Of a DNA stretch of 64,000 bases, positions 29,801 through 36,586 are shown one piece after another (within the stretch, counting starts at the first letter, position 1; each line of letters opens with the position of its first letter). The translations under genes and the position numbers were made by a program. Source of the stretch: G963704535 sp963704535 (GTDB lineage Bacteria > Chloroflexota > Chloroflexia > Chloroflexales > Roseiflexaceae); NCBI GenBank assembly GCA_963704535.1, contig OY969916.1, positions 2,480,001 to 2,544,000 on the forward strand, in the 5' to 3' direction. Below the pieces are notes generated by a model. The model was not told where the DNA came from. It searched no databases and saw nothing but the letters and a program-made list of their open reading frames with translations.

Positions 29801-30300
29801 AGCCGAACGAAGCGCTCCAGGTGGTCAAAGAGCAGCTCGGCCGCATTCCGAACCGTGGGATCGGGTACGGCCTGCTACGCTATCTCAGCCAGAACGCCAG
29901 CACCAGGGAGCAACTGGCGACCCTGCCCCAGCCGGAGGTCGCGTTCCTGTACCTGGGGCAAGCCGATCAGCAGGCATCGTCGGGTTCGGCGCTGCTTGAG
30001 CCGCTTCAGGAGGAGATCGGGCCGGCGCAAAGCACACGGGGACAGCGCCACCACCGGCTGGAGATCAGCGCCTGGGTGGCCGAGGGGCAGCTCCAGTGCG
30101 GCTGGCGCTACAGCGCGCAACTGTACCACCACAGCACGATCAGCGAGATCGTTCAACGCTTTGTCGATACTGTGAGGTCGCTCATAGATGGCTGTCGAGC
30201 TCAGACTTACACAAAAGAGTATAGTGTCACGGACTTTCCCTATGCCAATCTCTCTCAGGAGGATCTGAATGAGCTCATCGCAGACCTCGGCGACCTCTAG
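20848..30300 (+). CDS. Hybrid NRPS-PKS: C-A-T-KS-AT-KR-T-E
   Basis: The 3150-residue protein starts in the ATGA overlap with the previous gene. Order: C (HHIVFDGWS near 21346); A with pocket D-A-F-T-N-A-L-I-W (no confident substrate); T (GGHSLLLAQ near 24109); ketosynthase (TACSTSL near 24807, EAHGTATPLGDP, NIGHLDAAAG); acyltransferase (GHSIGEY near 26202, HAFH near 26492, both malonyl-type); ketoreductase (GGLGGVG near 27787, YCAAN near 28264); second T (GGDSIISLQ near 28724); and an epimerization-like domain (LTPIQRWFFE, HHLVVDVVSW near 29278, VGWCTSLFPV, GIGYGLLRYL). The PKS part should extend an aminoacyl unit by two carbons and reduce it, giving a beta-hydroxy-gamma-amino acid. No dehydratase is seen. 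Inserts of heptamer repeats occur in A (two) and in AT (one). The gene ends 32 bases inside the next gene. Confidence 0.94.
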   Translation: MSGPSKRIEDLSPEEKRALLARARRNKPQAARSFPLSFAQQRLWFLDQLVPGNSSYNVPLALRLTGALNIAALQGSLEEIVRRHTALRTTFELVDGQPAQLIQPAGALPLPLSDLSALPDPAREAEARRMIKEEAGQPFDLTRGPLLRVKLLALTPREHILVLNVHHIVFDGWSVDVLLGELTALYNAFAAGAPAPLSALAIQYVDFAVWQQQGQALEAQLAYWQRQLHNLAPLDIPTDFPRPPVQAFQGASQEIALPPALHAGLTALSQQSGTTMFMTLLAAFQLLLARYSGQADIAVATAVANRSRPETQGMIGFFVNTLVLRTDLSGNRSFRQVLEQVRAMCLDAYANQDLPFEQLVMALRPDRQLSHQPLVQTTFVLQSDSGSEPALDGLSVEYVDLASETVKYDLSLAVLESPAGLRATIEYRTDLFQPATIGRMLGQWRVLLEGIVANPDRHISELPLLTDAERQLMLVDWNATAAGYPDATCAHRLFEAQVEQTPDAVAVYWRDTRLTYRELDQRACQLAHYLRGLSIGLEDVVALGLDRSIDFVVGVLGVWKAGAAYVPLDPAYPRERLDYMVRAGGARVLLTQTHLLDRLPSTSIPIICLDREWERIGRLPASSLADRASADNLAYIIFTSGSTGQPKGVMATHRGLCNVVAAQRAMFEPTPHDTVLQFASVSFDASIFEIVMALATGASLRVAEDESRLAGPALAELLRGWGVTIMTISPAVLAALPASALPAVRTINVAGDVCPPDLVTAWAPGRRFFNLYGPTETSIWATAALCVSDAPVTIGRPIANTQVYLLDAHMQPVPLGVPGELYIGGVGVTRGYIGRPDLSAERFVPNPFTENKEQRTKNKEQRTEDGGLKIEDSSLAAQEKLSSILYPLSSSRLYRTADVARYRPDGTLEFLGRADDQVKIRGFRIELGEIETVLAAHPGVREAVVVARNPDAGRGADQAGGKRLVAYVVPGQEQRTTQRVPDQEQRGEEFDSQFSILNSQFSGELRAFLQEKLPAYMVPALFVVLDELPLSSNGKIDRRALPEPSSQAVLTDTYSAPQTDVEQTIARIWQEVLRVENVGRDSNFFDLGGHSLLLAQVHTRLREIFGPRLMLLDLFRYPTVSALAAYLAPEPEPAQPALDLQPAQPLAEKLPHHGSDVAVIGLAGRFAGTHTVREFWQRLCEGTELITFFDEQELSGVEPALLNDPSYVKAAGYMPDTDLFDAVFFGMSPREATKTDPQHRLLLMCAWQALENAGYDPAAYRGRIGVYAGASTNEYGARALAFDQQSDDMVAMIGNDRDHLATRVSYKLNLRGPSLNVQTACSTSLVAVHLACRSLLNSECEMALAGGVSVQSLEKTGYTYQEAGILSPDGHCRTFDADARGTVGGSGLGMVVLKRLDAALADGDYIYAVIKGSAINNDGSAKAGYTAPSIEGQAAVIAAAQAAAGVAPETIGYIEAHGTATPLGDPIEIAALTEVFRAGTGARATIAIGSVKSNIGHLDAAAGIAGLIKTVMSLEQGKLPPSLHYKRPNPQIDFDAGPFYVNTTLAEWPRGATPRRAGVSSFGIGGTNAHLVLEEAPASMPTPAMRPWHLLLLSARTESALERATDQLAAHLKQTPDVDMGDVAYTLQVGRRAFDHCRIYVVSDLEDAVNGLETRDPARVVSAALPKGARSVAFLFPGQGAQYAGMAADLYQSEPRFREEVDRCATILLPHLGLDLRELLYPTEQRTKNQEPRTGAVDEEVLGSRFSVLELDQTQYTQPALFVIEYALARLLMSWGIRPAAMIGHSIGEYVAACLAGVFSLEDALRLVARRGQLMQGLAGGVMLAVPLPEEQLRPLLGTDLDLASVNGPSQCVVAGPAEAIERLAARLAEQDVVAQRLHTSHAFHSAMMDPIVATFTDEVRGVRLNPPRIPYLSNVSGTWITEADATDPSYWARHLRGTVRFGEGIAELLNPARILLEVGPGRSLSTLVKRRPDIGAEQAIISSLRHPHDQRSDVATVLETVGRLWLAGAPIDWPALAGEQRRRVPLPSYPFELQRYWIDAPSPSETAQRHEPALDKKPDIADWFYAPFWKETSPPEWDASEAERSSWLILADACGVGEQIAARLRAAGHPVVTVTPGTRFARSGQAAYTIDPRQRPMYDTLLGELRAQDTLPSAILHCWSVTADGETRPPLERWEATQDLGYYSLVSLVQALADQASGEVRIGVVSNGMHTVTGAETTRPEKATLLGASRVIGQEYPQIVCRSIDIRVPQPGTWQADDLSDRLIAELMAPTADLAVAYRDGRRWVQLFEAVRQQGLARRPARLRDGGVYLITGGLGGVGLACAAYLAQHAHARLVLIGRSGLPDRDTWAGWLAAHDQNDQVSRTIREVQALEAQGAEVLVFQADVTDLARMRSVVEQTYARYGAIHGVVHAAGLAGGGVIPLQTTDSLAQVLAPKLHGTLVLDSLFKDAGLDFLVLCSSLRTITGGLGALDYCAANAFLDAFAHSASAQSRTFMVAVNWDAWSDVGMSAEALKRQAEQAGSTGQYGMSTAEGQEVFRRVLSASLPQLVIATRDLQAVIAQEPTNAASEPATAEAAQQPVAADRRPQLRTTYTAPSSEVERIIAGIWQELLGVAPIGIDDNFFELGGDSIISLQAAAKAKRFHLRLTPRQMLEHQTIAQLALVVERDQRILAQQELVTGEAPLTPIQRWFFEQDLADRQHWNQAQIFAVRQELDTALLEQAFQQVLAHHDALRMRFAPMGDGWRQSNSAETGLPLVYRELSAHTATERAAEIEATATELQSSLDLTDGPLARIALFKCGAGEPNRLLIIIHHLVVDVVSWGILLEDLEAAYQQLRRGEAVLLPPKTTSFKQWAERLVTHAQSDELRAELDYWLAPAQLYAAPLPLDHPDGQNTIASTEHAYGALDAEATYALMHELPGTYQVQPNELLLAALASVLAEWTGGQALWVDLEGHGREDLFADIDLSRTVGWCTSLFPVCLDVSAAGEPNEALQVVKEQLGRIPNRGIGYGLLRYLSQNASTREQLATLPQPEVAFLYLGQADQQASSGSALLEPLQEEIGPAQSTRGQRHHRLEISAWVAEGQLQCGWRYSAQLYHHSTISEIVQRFVDTVRSLIDGCRAQTYTKEYSVTDFPYANLSQEDLNELIADLGDL
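23396..23518. repeat. GAACAAA + CTATCCT insert (A6/A7 loop)
   Basis: Five GAACAAA heptamers, then GAGGATGGAGGATTGAAGAT and its partial complement made of CTATCCT heptamers (LSSILYPLSSS). Confidence 0.9.
23762..23853. repeat. GAACAAA + ATTCTCA insert (A9/A10 loop)
   Basis: Includes the RTTQRVPDQEQ-coding segment and four ATTCTCA-type units. Confidence 0.9.
26018..26095. repeat. GAACCAA / GGTTCTC inverted heptamer insert in PKS AT domain
   Basis: GAACAAA and GAACCAA units, then after a 20-base spacer GGTTCTC units that are their near complement. Translated EQRTKNQEPRTG ... GSRFSVLE between ELLYP and YTQPALFVIEYAL. Confidence 0.9.
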
Positions 30301-33300
30301 CCCGGCGCAGCGCGCTAAAGGGTCGCCGAATATCGAGGATATATACCCGCTCTCGCCGCTCCAGCAGGGCATCCTGTTTCACTGCCTATACGCGCCGAAG
30401 TCGGTCGCATACTTCATGCAGACAAGCTGGGCGCTGCAGGGCGATATGCAGGTGGAAGCGTTCCGGCGCGCCTGGCAGCAGGTGATGGACCGCCATCCGG
30501 TGCTGCGCACGCGCTTCGTGTGGGAGCGCCGCGAGCAGCCGCTCCAGGTGCTGCACCGCAAGGTAGAGCTGCCCTGGGAGTATCTTGATTGGGGCGAGTT
30601 GTCTGAGGCCGAGCAGCACGAGCACTTGGAAGCCTATTTGGCGGCCGATCAGCAGCGCGGCTTCCGGCTCGATCAGGCGCCGCTCATGCGTATCGCCCTC
30701 ATCCGCATGGGCGAACAGAGCTACCAGTTGATCTGGACGCATCACCATTTGCTGCTGGATGGATGGTGTCTGCCGCTGATCCTCCAGGACTTTTTTACGC
30801 TGTACGAAGCGGCCTGTAGCCGCCGATATGTCGCGCTGGCGCCGCCGCGCCCGTACCGCGATTACATCGTCTGGCTGCAACAGCAAGACCAGGCGCGGGC
30901 CGAGACGTTCTGGCGCGAGTATCTCGGCGGCTTTAGCACGCCGACGCCGGTGGCGATCGACCAGGCGCCCGGCAGCCTGCTCGGCGAGAATCCAGCTTAT
31001 AACGAGCAGCACATCTCGCTCGACGCGCGCACGACCTCCGCGCTCGAAGCGCTGGCGCGGGGCCACCAATTAACCCTCAATACGCTGGTCCAGGGAGCGT
31101 GGGCCTACCTGCTCCAGCTCTACAGCGGCGAACGCGATGTCCTGTTCGGCATCACCGTCGCCGGGCGGCCGGCGGAGATCGAGGGCGTGGAGACGATGGT
31201 CGGGCTGTTTATCAACGCCCTGCCGCTGCGGGTGCAGCTCCCGCCGGAAGATACGCTCGTACCCTGGCTGAAGCGCCTCCAGGCCCAGCAGATCGAGGCG
31301 CGCCAGTACGAATATTGCTCGCTGGTGCAGGTCCAGGGCTGGAGCGCCGTGCCGCGCGGCACATCGCTCTTCGAGAGCCTACTGGTGTTCCAGAACTTCG
31401 CCGGTGCCAGCGAAGACAATCGCGTCCAGCAGCGCCTGACGATCGGCGACGTACACAGCCTGGAGCGGACCAACTACCCGCTCACGCTGGTGGCGCAGCC
31501 GGGCGACGAGCTGCGCTTCACGCTGGTCTATGATTGCGATCGGTTCGACGACGCGGCGATCGGCCGGATGCTGGGGCACCTGGGGACCGTGCTGGCCGGC
31601 ATGGCCGCCGATCCGGCCCAGCGCCTGGCCGATATACCGTTCCTGACCGAGGCCGAGCGACAGGAACTGGTGGTGGCACGCAACGCAACAGCGGCGGCCT
31701 ACCCCGCGACCGCCTGCTATCACCAGTTGGTCGAAGCGCAGGTCGCCCGTACTCCAGAGGCGGTCGCGGTCCAGTTCATGGATCAGCGCCTGACCTACCG
31801 CGAGCTGGACCGGCGCGCGAACCAACTCGCCCACGATCTGCGCGGGCGCGGCGTCGGCCCGGGCGATGTCGTAGCCCTGTGCCTGGAACGCTCGCTCGAC
31901 ATGCCGGTGGCGCTATTGGGCATCTGGAAGGCCGGCGCCGCTTTCTTGCCGCTCGACCCGAGCTTTCCCCACGAGCGCATGGCCTTTATGCTGCACGACA
32001 CGCAGGCCGGCCTGCTGCTGACCCAGGCACGCCTGCGCCCGCAGCTCGCCGGGCTCGACGCTACGCTGATATGCCTGGACGAGGATTGGCCGTCCATAGC
32101 GGCGCACCCGGCCGACGCGCCGCCCGAGAGCGCTGTCACAGCCGAGCACCTGGCCTACGTCATCTACACCTCCGGCTCCACCGGCCGGCCCAAAGGGGTG
32201 ATGATCCCGCATCGCGGCCTGGTCAACTACCTGTACTGGGCGCTTGAGGCCTACGGCGCCGCCAACGGGCGCGGCGCGCCGGTCCAGTCGTCGATCGCCG
32301 CCGATGCTATTTTCCCCAGCCTGTTCGCCCCGCTGATGGTCGGCACGACGGTGGTGCTATTGCCGGGCACGGAGGCCGTCGAGGGGCTTGAGGCCCTGGC
32401 CGCCGCGCTGCAAGAGCATAGGCCGTTCAGCCTGGTCAAAATCACGCCGACCCAACTGGAGGCGCTCAATCAGCTCCTGCCCCACACAAGCTCGAATGAC
32501 TGGGTTCGCACGCTAGTGGTGGGCGCCGAGGCGCTGCGGGGCGACACCGTGCAGTTCTGGCAGACCCACCAGCCGGAGACGATCCTGCTCAATGAGTATG
32601 GCCCCACGGAGACGGTGGTCGGGTGCAGCATCTATCATGTGCCGTCCGCGACATCGCTCAGCGGCGCCGTGCCGATCGGGCTGCCGATCGCCAATCTCCA
32701 GTTCTATGTCCTCGATGCCCAGATGCAGCCGCTGCCGATCGGGGTGCCGGGCGAGCTGTACATCGGCGGCGACGGGGTGGCCTGGGGCTACCAGAACCGG
32801 CCCGACCTCACCGCCGAGAAGTTCATTCCCAACCCATTCGCGGAGAACAAAGAACAAAGAACAAAGAACAAAGAACCGAGAACCGAGAACCAAGAACCTC
32901 AACGGTCAGCCGTCGGTGGTCGGTGGTCGGTGGTCGGTGGTCGGTTGTATAAGACCGGCGACCTGGTACGCTACCTGCCCGACCGCGCGGCCAATATCGA
33001 GTTCCTCGGTCGCATCGACGACCAGGTCAAGATCCGTGGCTACCGCGTCGAGTTGGGCGAGATCGAGGCGACGCTGATCGAGCACCCCGCCGTGCGCGAG
33101 ATCGTGGTGCTGGCGCGCGAGGGCATGGGGGGTGGCAAGCAGTTGGTGGCCTACGTCGTCCCCAGCCAAGAACAAAGAACCACCCAGAGGGTACCCGACC
33201 AAGAACAAACGAGCGAGGAGTCTTATTCTCAATTCTCAATTCTCAATTCTCAATTCTCACAGGAGCTGCGGGCGTTCCTGGAGGAGCGGCTCCCCGACTA

Positions 33301-34477
33301 CATGATCCCCGAGGCGTTTCTCTTCCTGGAGGCTCTGCCGCTGACGCCGCACGGCAAGCTCAACCGCCATGCCCTGCCCGCTCCCGGCCGGATTCAGCAG
33401 CAGGCAGGCGTATTTGTGGCCCCGCGCTCGCCGGTCGAGGCGACCCTGGCGGATATCTGGCAGAAAGTCCTGCGCGTCGAGCGGGTCGGCATCCACGACA
33501 ACTTCTTTTCGCTGGGCGGCCATTCGTTGCTGGTCATCCAGGTCGTCTCACGCGTGCGCGAGCACCTGCGGATCGAGCTGCCGCTGCGCGCGGTGTTCGA
33601 GGCGCCGACCGTCGCGCAGTTAGCGCTGGCCCTGGCGAAGCACGAAACGCCGGAGGGCGCGGCCCGCTCACAAGCCCCGCTGGTGGCGATTAAGCCGGCC
33701 GGCACGCGCCCGCCCTTCTTCGCCGTTCATCCCGCCGGCGGCGAGGTCTTGTGCTACTTCGAGCTGGCGCAGCACCTGGATGCCGAGCAGCCGCTGTACG
33801 GGCTTCAGGCGGCCGGGCTGTATAGTAACCAAACGCCTGACACAAGCGTCGAACAGATCGCGGCACGCTATGTCGCGGCTGTGCGGCAGCAGCAACCCAG
33901 CGGGCCGTACTTCCTGGGCGGCTGGTCGCTCGGCGGCGTGATCGCTTTCGAGATCGCCCGGCAGCTCCGGCAGCAAGGAGAAACCGTCGCGCTGCTGGCG
34001 TTGCTGGACACGCGCTTGCCCCAGGCAGGCGCCGCCGAACCGGATCAGTTTGAGCTGATGCTCTCGTTTGCGCTGGAGTTCGGGCTGGAGCCCCAGGCGC
34101 TTACCGAGCTGGGCGATAAGCTCGAAACCCAGCCTGCCGACCAGTGGCTGGCCGCGACGCTGGAGTACCTGCGGCAGGCCGGCATTGTAACGTATGACAT
34201 CGATCCGGGTACTATGCAGCGGCGCTTTCAGGTATTTGCGGCCAACCTGCGCGCGCTGCACAGCTACACGCCCCAGGCTTACGATGGGCGGGTTACGCTG
34301 ATCAGCGCCCAGGACCGGCTGGGAGGCGCCGCGACCGATAGTGACCCTGGCTGGGACACGCTCGCGCTCGGTGGCGTCACAATCGCCGAGGCGCCTGGCT
34401 CGCACTATACGATGATCCGCCGCCCGTATGCGCCGGCGCTGGCCGCGCTCTTACAGGAGCAACTCAGAGGCGCCTAA
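30269..34477 (+). CDS. Terminal NRPS module C-A-T-TE (Asn/Asp-like), chain release
   Basis: ATG 30269 has a strong AGGAGG site and overlaps the end of the hybrid gene. The condensation domain begins IEDIYPLSPLQQGILFH, a style typical of domains that follow an epimerase (D-C-L type), with HHHLLLDGW near 30740. The A-domain pocket D-A-P-K-V-G-E-V-G is identical to that of the first module of the 3318 gene. The T domain carries GGHSLLVIQ near 33517. A C-terminal type I thioesterase (about nt 33690-34470) has GWSLGG near 33918 (catalytic Ser), an Asp in LLALLDTR and a His in GSHYTMI. It should release the finished chain by hydrolysis or cyclisation; the sequence does not say which. Two repeat-derived inserts lie in the A domain. 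This is the last synthetase of the line. Confidence 0.94.
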   Translation: MSSSQTSATSSPAQRAKGSPNIEDIYPLSPLQQGILFHCLYAPKSVAYFMQTSWALQGDMQVEAFRRAWQQVMDRHPVLRTRFVWERREQPLQVLHRKVELPWEYLDWGELSEAEQHEHLEAYLAADQQRGFRLDQAPLMRIALIRMGEQSYQLIWTHHHLLLDGWCLPLILQDFFTLYEAACSRRYVALAPPRPYRDYIVWLQQQDQARAETFWREYLGGFSTPTPVAIDQAPGSLLGENPAYNEQHISLDARTTSALEALARGHQLTLNTLVQGAWAYLLQLYSGERDVLFGITVAGRPAEIEGVETMVGLFINALPLRVQLPPEDTLVPWLKRLQAQQIEARQYEYCSLVQVQGWSAVPRGTSLFESLLVFQNFAGASEDNRVQQRLTIGDVHSLERTNYPLTLVAQPGDELRFTLVYDCDRFDDAAIGRMLGHLGTVLAGMAADPAQRLADIPFLTEAERQELVVARNATAAAYPATACYHQLVEAQVARTPEAVAVQFMDQRLTYRELDRRANQLAHDLRGRGVGPGDVVALCLERSLDMPVALLGIWKAGAAFLPLDPSFPHERMAFMLHDTQAGLLLTQARLRPQLAGLDATLICLDEDWPSIAAHPADAPPESAVTAEHLAYVIYTSGSTGRPKGVMIPHRGLVNYLYWALEAYGAANGRGAPVQSSIAADAIFPSLFAPLMVGTTVVLLPGTEAVEGLEALAAALQEHRPFSLVKITPTQLEALNQLLPHTSSNDWVRTLVVGAEALRGDTVQFWQTHQPETILLNEYGPTETVVGCSIYHVPSATSLSGAVPIGLPIANLQFYVLDAQMQPLPIGVPGELYIGGDGVAWGYQNRPDLTAEKFIPNPFAENKEQRTKNKEPRTENQEPQRSAVGGRWSVVGGRLYKTGDLVRYLPDRAANIEFLGRIDDQVKIRGYRVELGEIEATLIEHPAVREIVVLAREGMGGGKQLVAYVVPSQEQRTTQRVPDQEQTSEESYSQFSILNSQFSQELRAFLEERLPDYMIPEAFLFLEALPLTPHGKLNRHALPAPGRIQQQAGVFVAPRSPVEATLADIWQKVLRVERVGIHDNFFSLGGHSLLVIQVVSRVREHLRIELPLRAVFEAPTVAQLALALAKHETPEGAARSQAPLVAIKPAGTRPPFFAVHPAGGEVLCYFELAQHLDAEQPLYGLQAAGLYSNQTPDTSVEQIAARYVAAVRQQQPSGPYFLGGWSLGGVIAFEIARQLRQQGETVALLALLDTRLPQAGAAEPDQFELMLSFALEFGLEPQALTELGDKLETQPADQWLAATLEYLRQAGIVTYDIDPGTMQRRFQVFAANLRALHSYTPQAYDGRVTLISAQDRLGGAATDSDPGWDTLALGGVTIAEAPGSHYTMIRRPYAPALAALLQEQLRGA
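32843..32945. repeat. GAACAAA / GAACCGA / GGTCGGT insert (A6/A7 loop)
   Basis: GAACAAA and GAACCGA heptamers, then about five GGTCGGT heptamers (GGRWSVVGGRL) in the terminal module. Confidence 0.9.
33169..33258. repeat. GAACAAA + ATTCTCA insert (A9/A10 loop)
   Basis: Includes the RTTQRVPDQEQ-coding segment and four ATTCTCA-type units. Confidence 0.9.
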
Positions 34478-34695
34478 TATTACAGCGCAAAGTTGCCACA
34501 ATCATAGCACCCTGAGTAGGCCGGCAGGCCGTATCGAAGGGTGCGGGTGGTGCGAGGCCGCATCCTCGATACGCGCTCCGCGCTACTCAGGATGCTGTGT
34601 GGTATATCTCTAAACTCAATGTTGCGCCGTAATACTATCACCTCTTTTGATCTCGAACCGCAAGCCCGCTTGCGAAGTCATAAGGACCCTGACAC
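34478..34695. repeat. Intergenic stretch with two palindromic repeats
   Basis: This gap between the last synthetase and the first exporter gene holds two imperfect palindromes, 34508-34543 (arms CACCCT/AGGGTG) and 34560-34595 (arms GCATCCT/AGGATGC). They share a GAGTAG...GTATCGA core in opposite orientation and could pair with each other. They resemble short dispersed intergenic repeats rather than a gene. No clear promoter was recognised. Confidence 0.6.
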
Positions 34696-36586
34696 ATGGC
34701 TCTTATCTCACAAGCACGCCTTCGCGAACGCGCGCGCGCGATCGATAACCTGGTGCGGTACTCGTTCCAGACCATGATCGCGCCGTGGCCGTTGTTCGGT
34801 GTCGTGCTGCTGATCCTTGGTGTTGTGGGCGGCCTGGCGCCGATCGCGCAGATCGCGGTGACGGCGCGCCTGATCGACACGCTGGCGACGTTGCCGCAGG
34901 CGCTGCCCGACCTGAACAGCGAAGGACTCGCCGCACTGCTCGGCCCCATCCTGCCGTTGCTTGGCCTACTGATCGGGATCAGAATCGTCACCGCGCTGAT
35001 CTCCACCCAGACATTTCAGCACTACCTGGCGTCGCTCATGAACGAGCGGGTCCAGGAGCGGATCTACCAATCGCTGCTGCGTAAGGCACTTGGGAGTCGG
35101 CTCGAAATGTTCGAAAGCCCGGCCTACTACGACACATTACAGCTTGCCAGGAGCACGCTGGAGCCAGGCCGCATCATCGATGAGCTGGTCAATACGCAAC
35201 TGCTGGTCGCGCTGATCTTCGGGAGCGTCGGCGTGTTCATCGCCCTGGCCAGCGCTCATTGGGCGCTGCCGGTGATCATATTGCTGGGCAATCTATTCGC
35301 CAGCGCGCTGTTCCTGCGGCTGGCGTGGAGCGTCGTCCATCTGAACGAAACCTTGAACAACCTGCATCGCCGCGCAACCTATTGGCGCAACCTGGTAACT
35401 CGCCGCGAGTTCGGCCGCCGAGGTGCGGCTGTTCCAGCTTGGGCAGCACTTGGTGAGCGGCTGGCGCACCCAGATGGAACAGCTCAATCAACATATCGCC
35501 ACCGCCCGCAACTGGGTGATCATCCAACTCTTCCCTTCGATCGTCGCCGAAAATATCGTCTATGGTGCAGTGGCCGTGTTTATGCTCATGGCCGCCCAGC
35601 GCAACGGGCTGACGCCCGGCACGTTCGTGGCCCTGTTCTATGCGCTGCTGCAACTGCGCGGCAACCTGGTGACGATCCGGCTGCTCTTGTCGCGGTCGCA
35701 AGACTTCTACGCCGATCTTCGGCATGGCAACAAGTTCCTGCAGATCCCCAGCGAGGAGCGCCAGGGCAAACAAGCGGTCACGTTCCCGCTCCGAGAAGGT
35801 ATCCGCTTCGAGCAGGTAAGTTTCCGCTACCCCGGCGTCGAGCAGCCCGCGCTGGCCGATATCCAACTGCATATCCGGCAGGGCGAGCGAATCGCGATCG
35901 TGGGCGAAAATGGTGCCGGGAAGAGCACGTTTGCCAAGCTGCTGCTGGGGCTGTATGAGCCGACCAGCGGTCGCATCGCCGTCGATGGCATCGACCTGCG
36001 CGCGATCACGCCCAGCGCCTGGCATGCATCCGCCGGCGCCGTCATGCAAGATTTTATGCGCTACGCCCTGACCGCTGGCGAGAACATCGCCGTCGGGAAC
36101 CTCGACCACAGCGGCGGCCAGGCGGCGATCGAGGCTGCGGCGAAGTTGAGCGCCGCCGCCGAGGTGATCGGCGCTCTGCCCCAGGGCTACAACACACTGC
36201 TGAGCAAGGAATTCGAGGGCGGCCAGGATCTCTCGCTCGGCCAGTGGCAGAAGCTGGCGATCGCACGCGCCTACCTGCGCGATGCCCCGATCCTGGTGCT
36301 CGACGAGCCGGCCGCCGCTCTCGACGCCATCACCGAGCGCGAGGTGTATCGCCAGTTCCTGGCGCTCGCCCAGTCGAAGACCGTGCTATTGATCTCGCAC
36401 CGGGTCGGGTCGGCGCGCCTGGCCGACCGCATTATTGTGGTCGAACATGGCCGCATTGTCCAGCAGGGCACCCACGACGAGCTTGTGTCCTGCGATGGGC
36501 CGTACGCCGATCTCTACAAGCTCCAAGCGGCCTGGTATCAGGATGAGGATGAGGAAATTCACGATGTTCAGCAAGTTACGATATAA
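34696..36586 (+). CDS. ABC exporter (TMD-NBD fusion), one-base frameshift
   Basis: Two overlapping frames make one protein once a single extra G at 35413-35414 is removed; the corrected length is exactly 629 codons. The N-terminal half has hydrophobic segments typical of a type I exporter membrane domain. The C-terminal half has Walker A GENGAGKST near 35905, signature LSLGQWQ, Walker B ILVLDEP with the catalytic Glu, and LISHR as H-loop. The LSLGQWQKLAIARA style is common in exporters for peptides. Its position directly after the thioesterase module, and the 23-base overlap with a second exporter gene, suggest a heterodimeric pump for the cluster's product. It may be fully functional if the frameshift is an assembly error. 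Confidence 0.85.
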
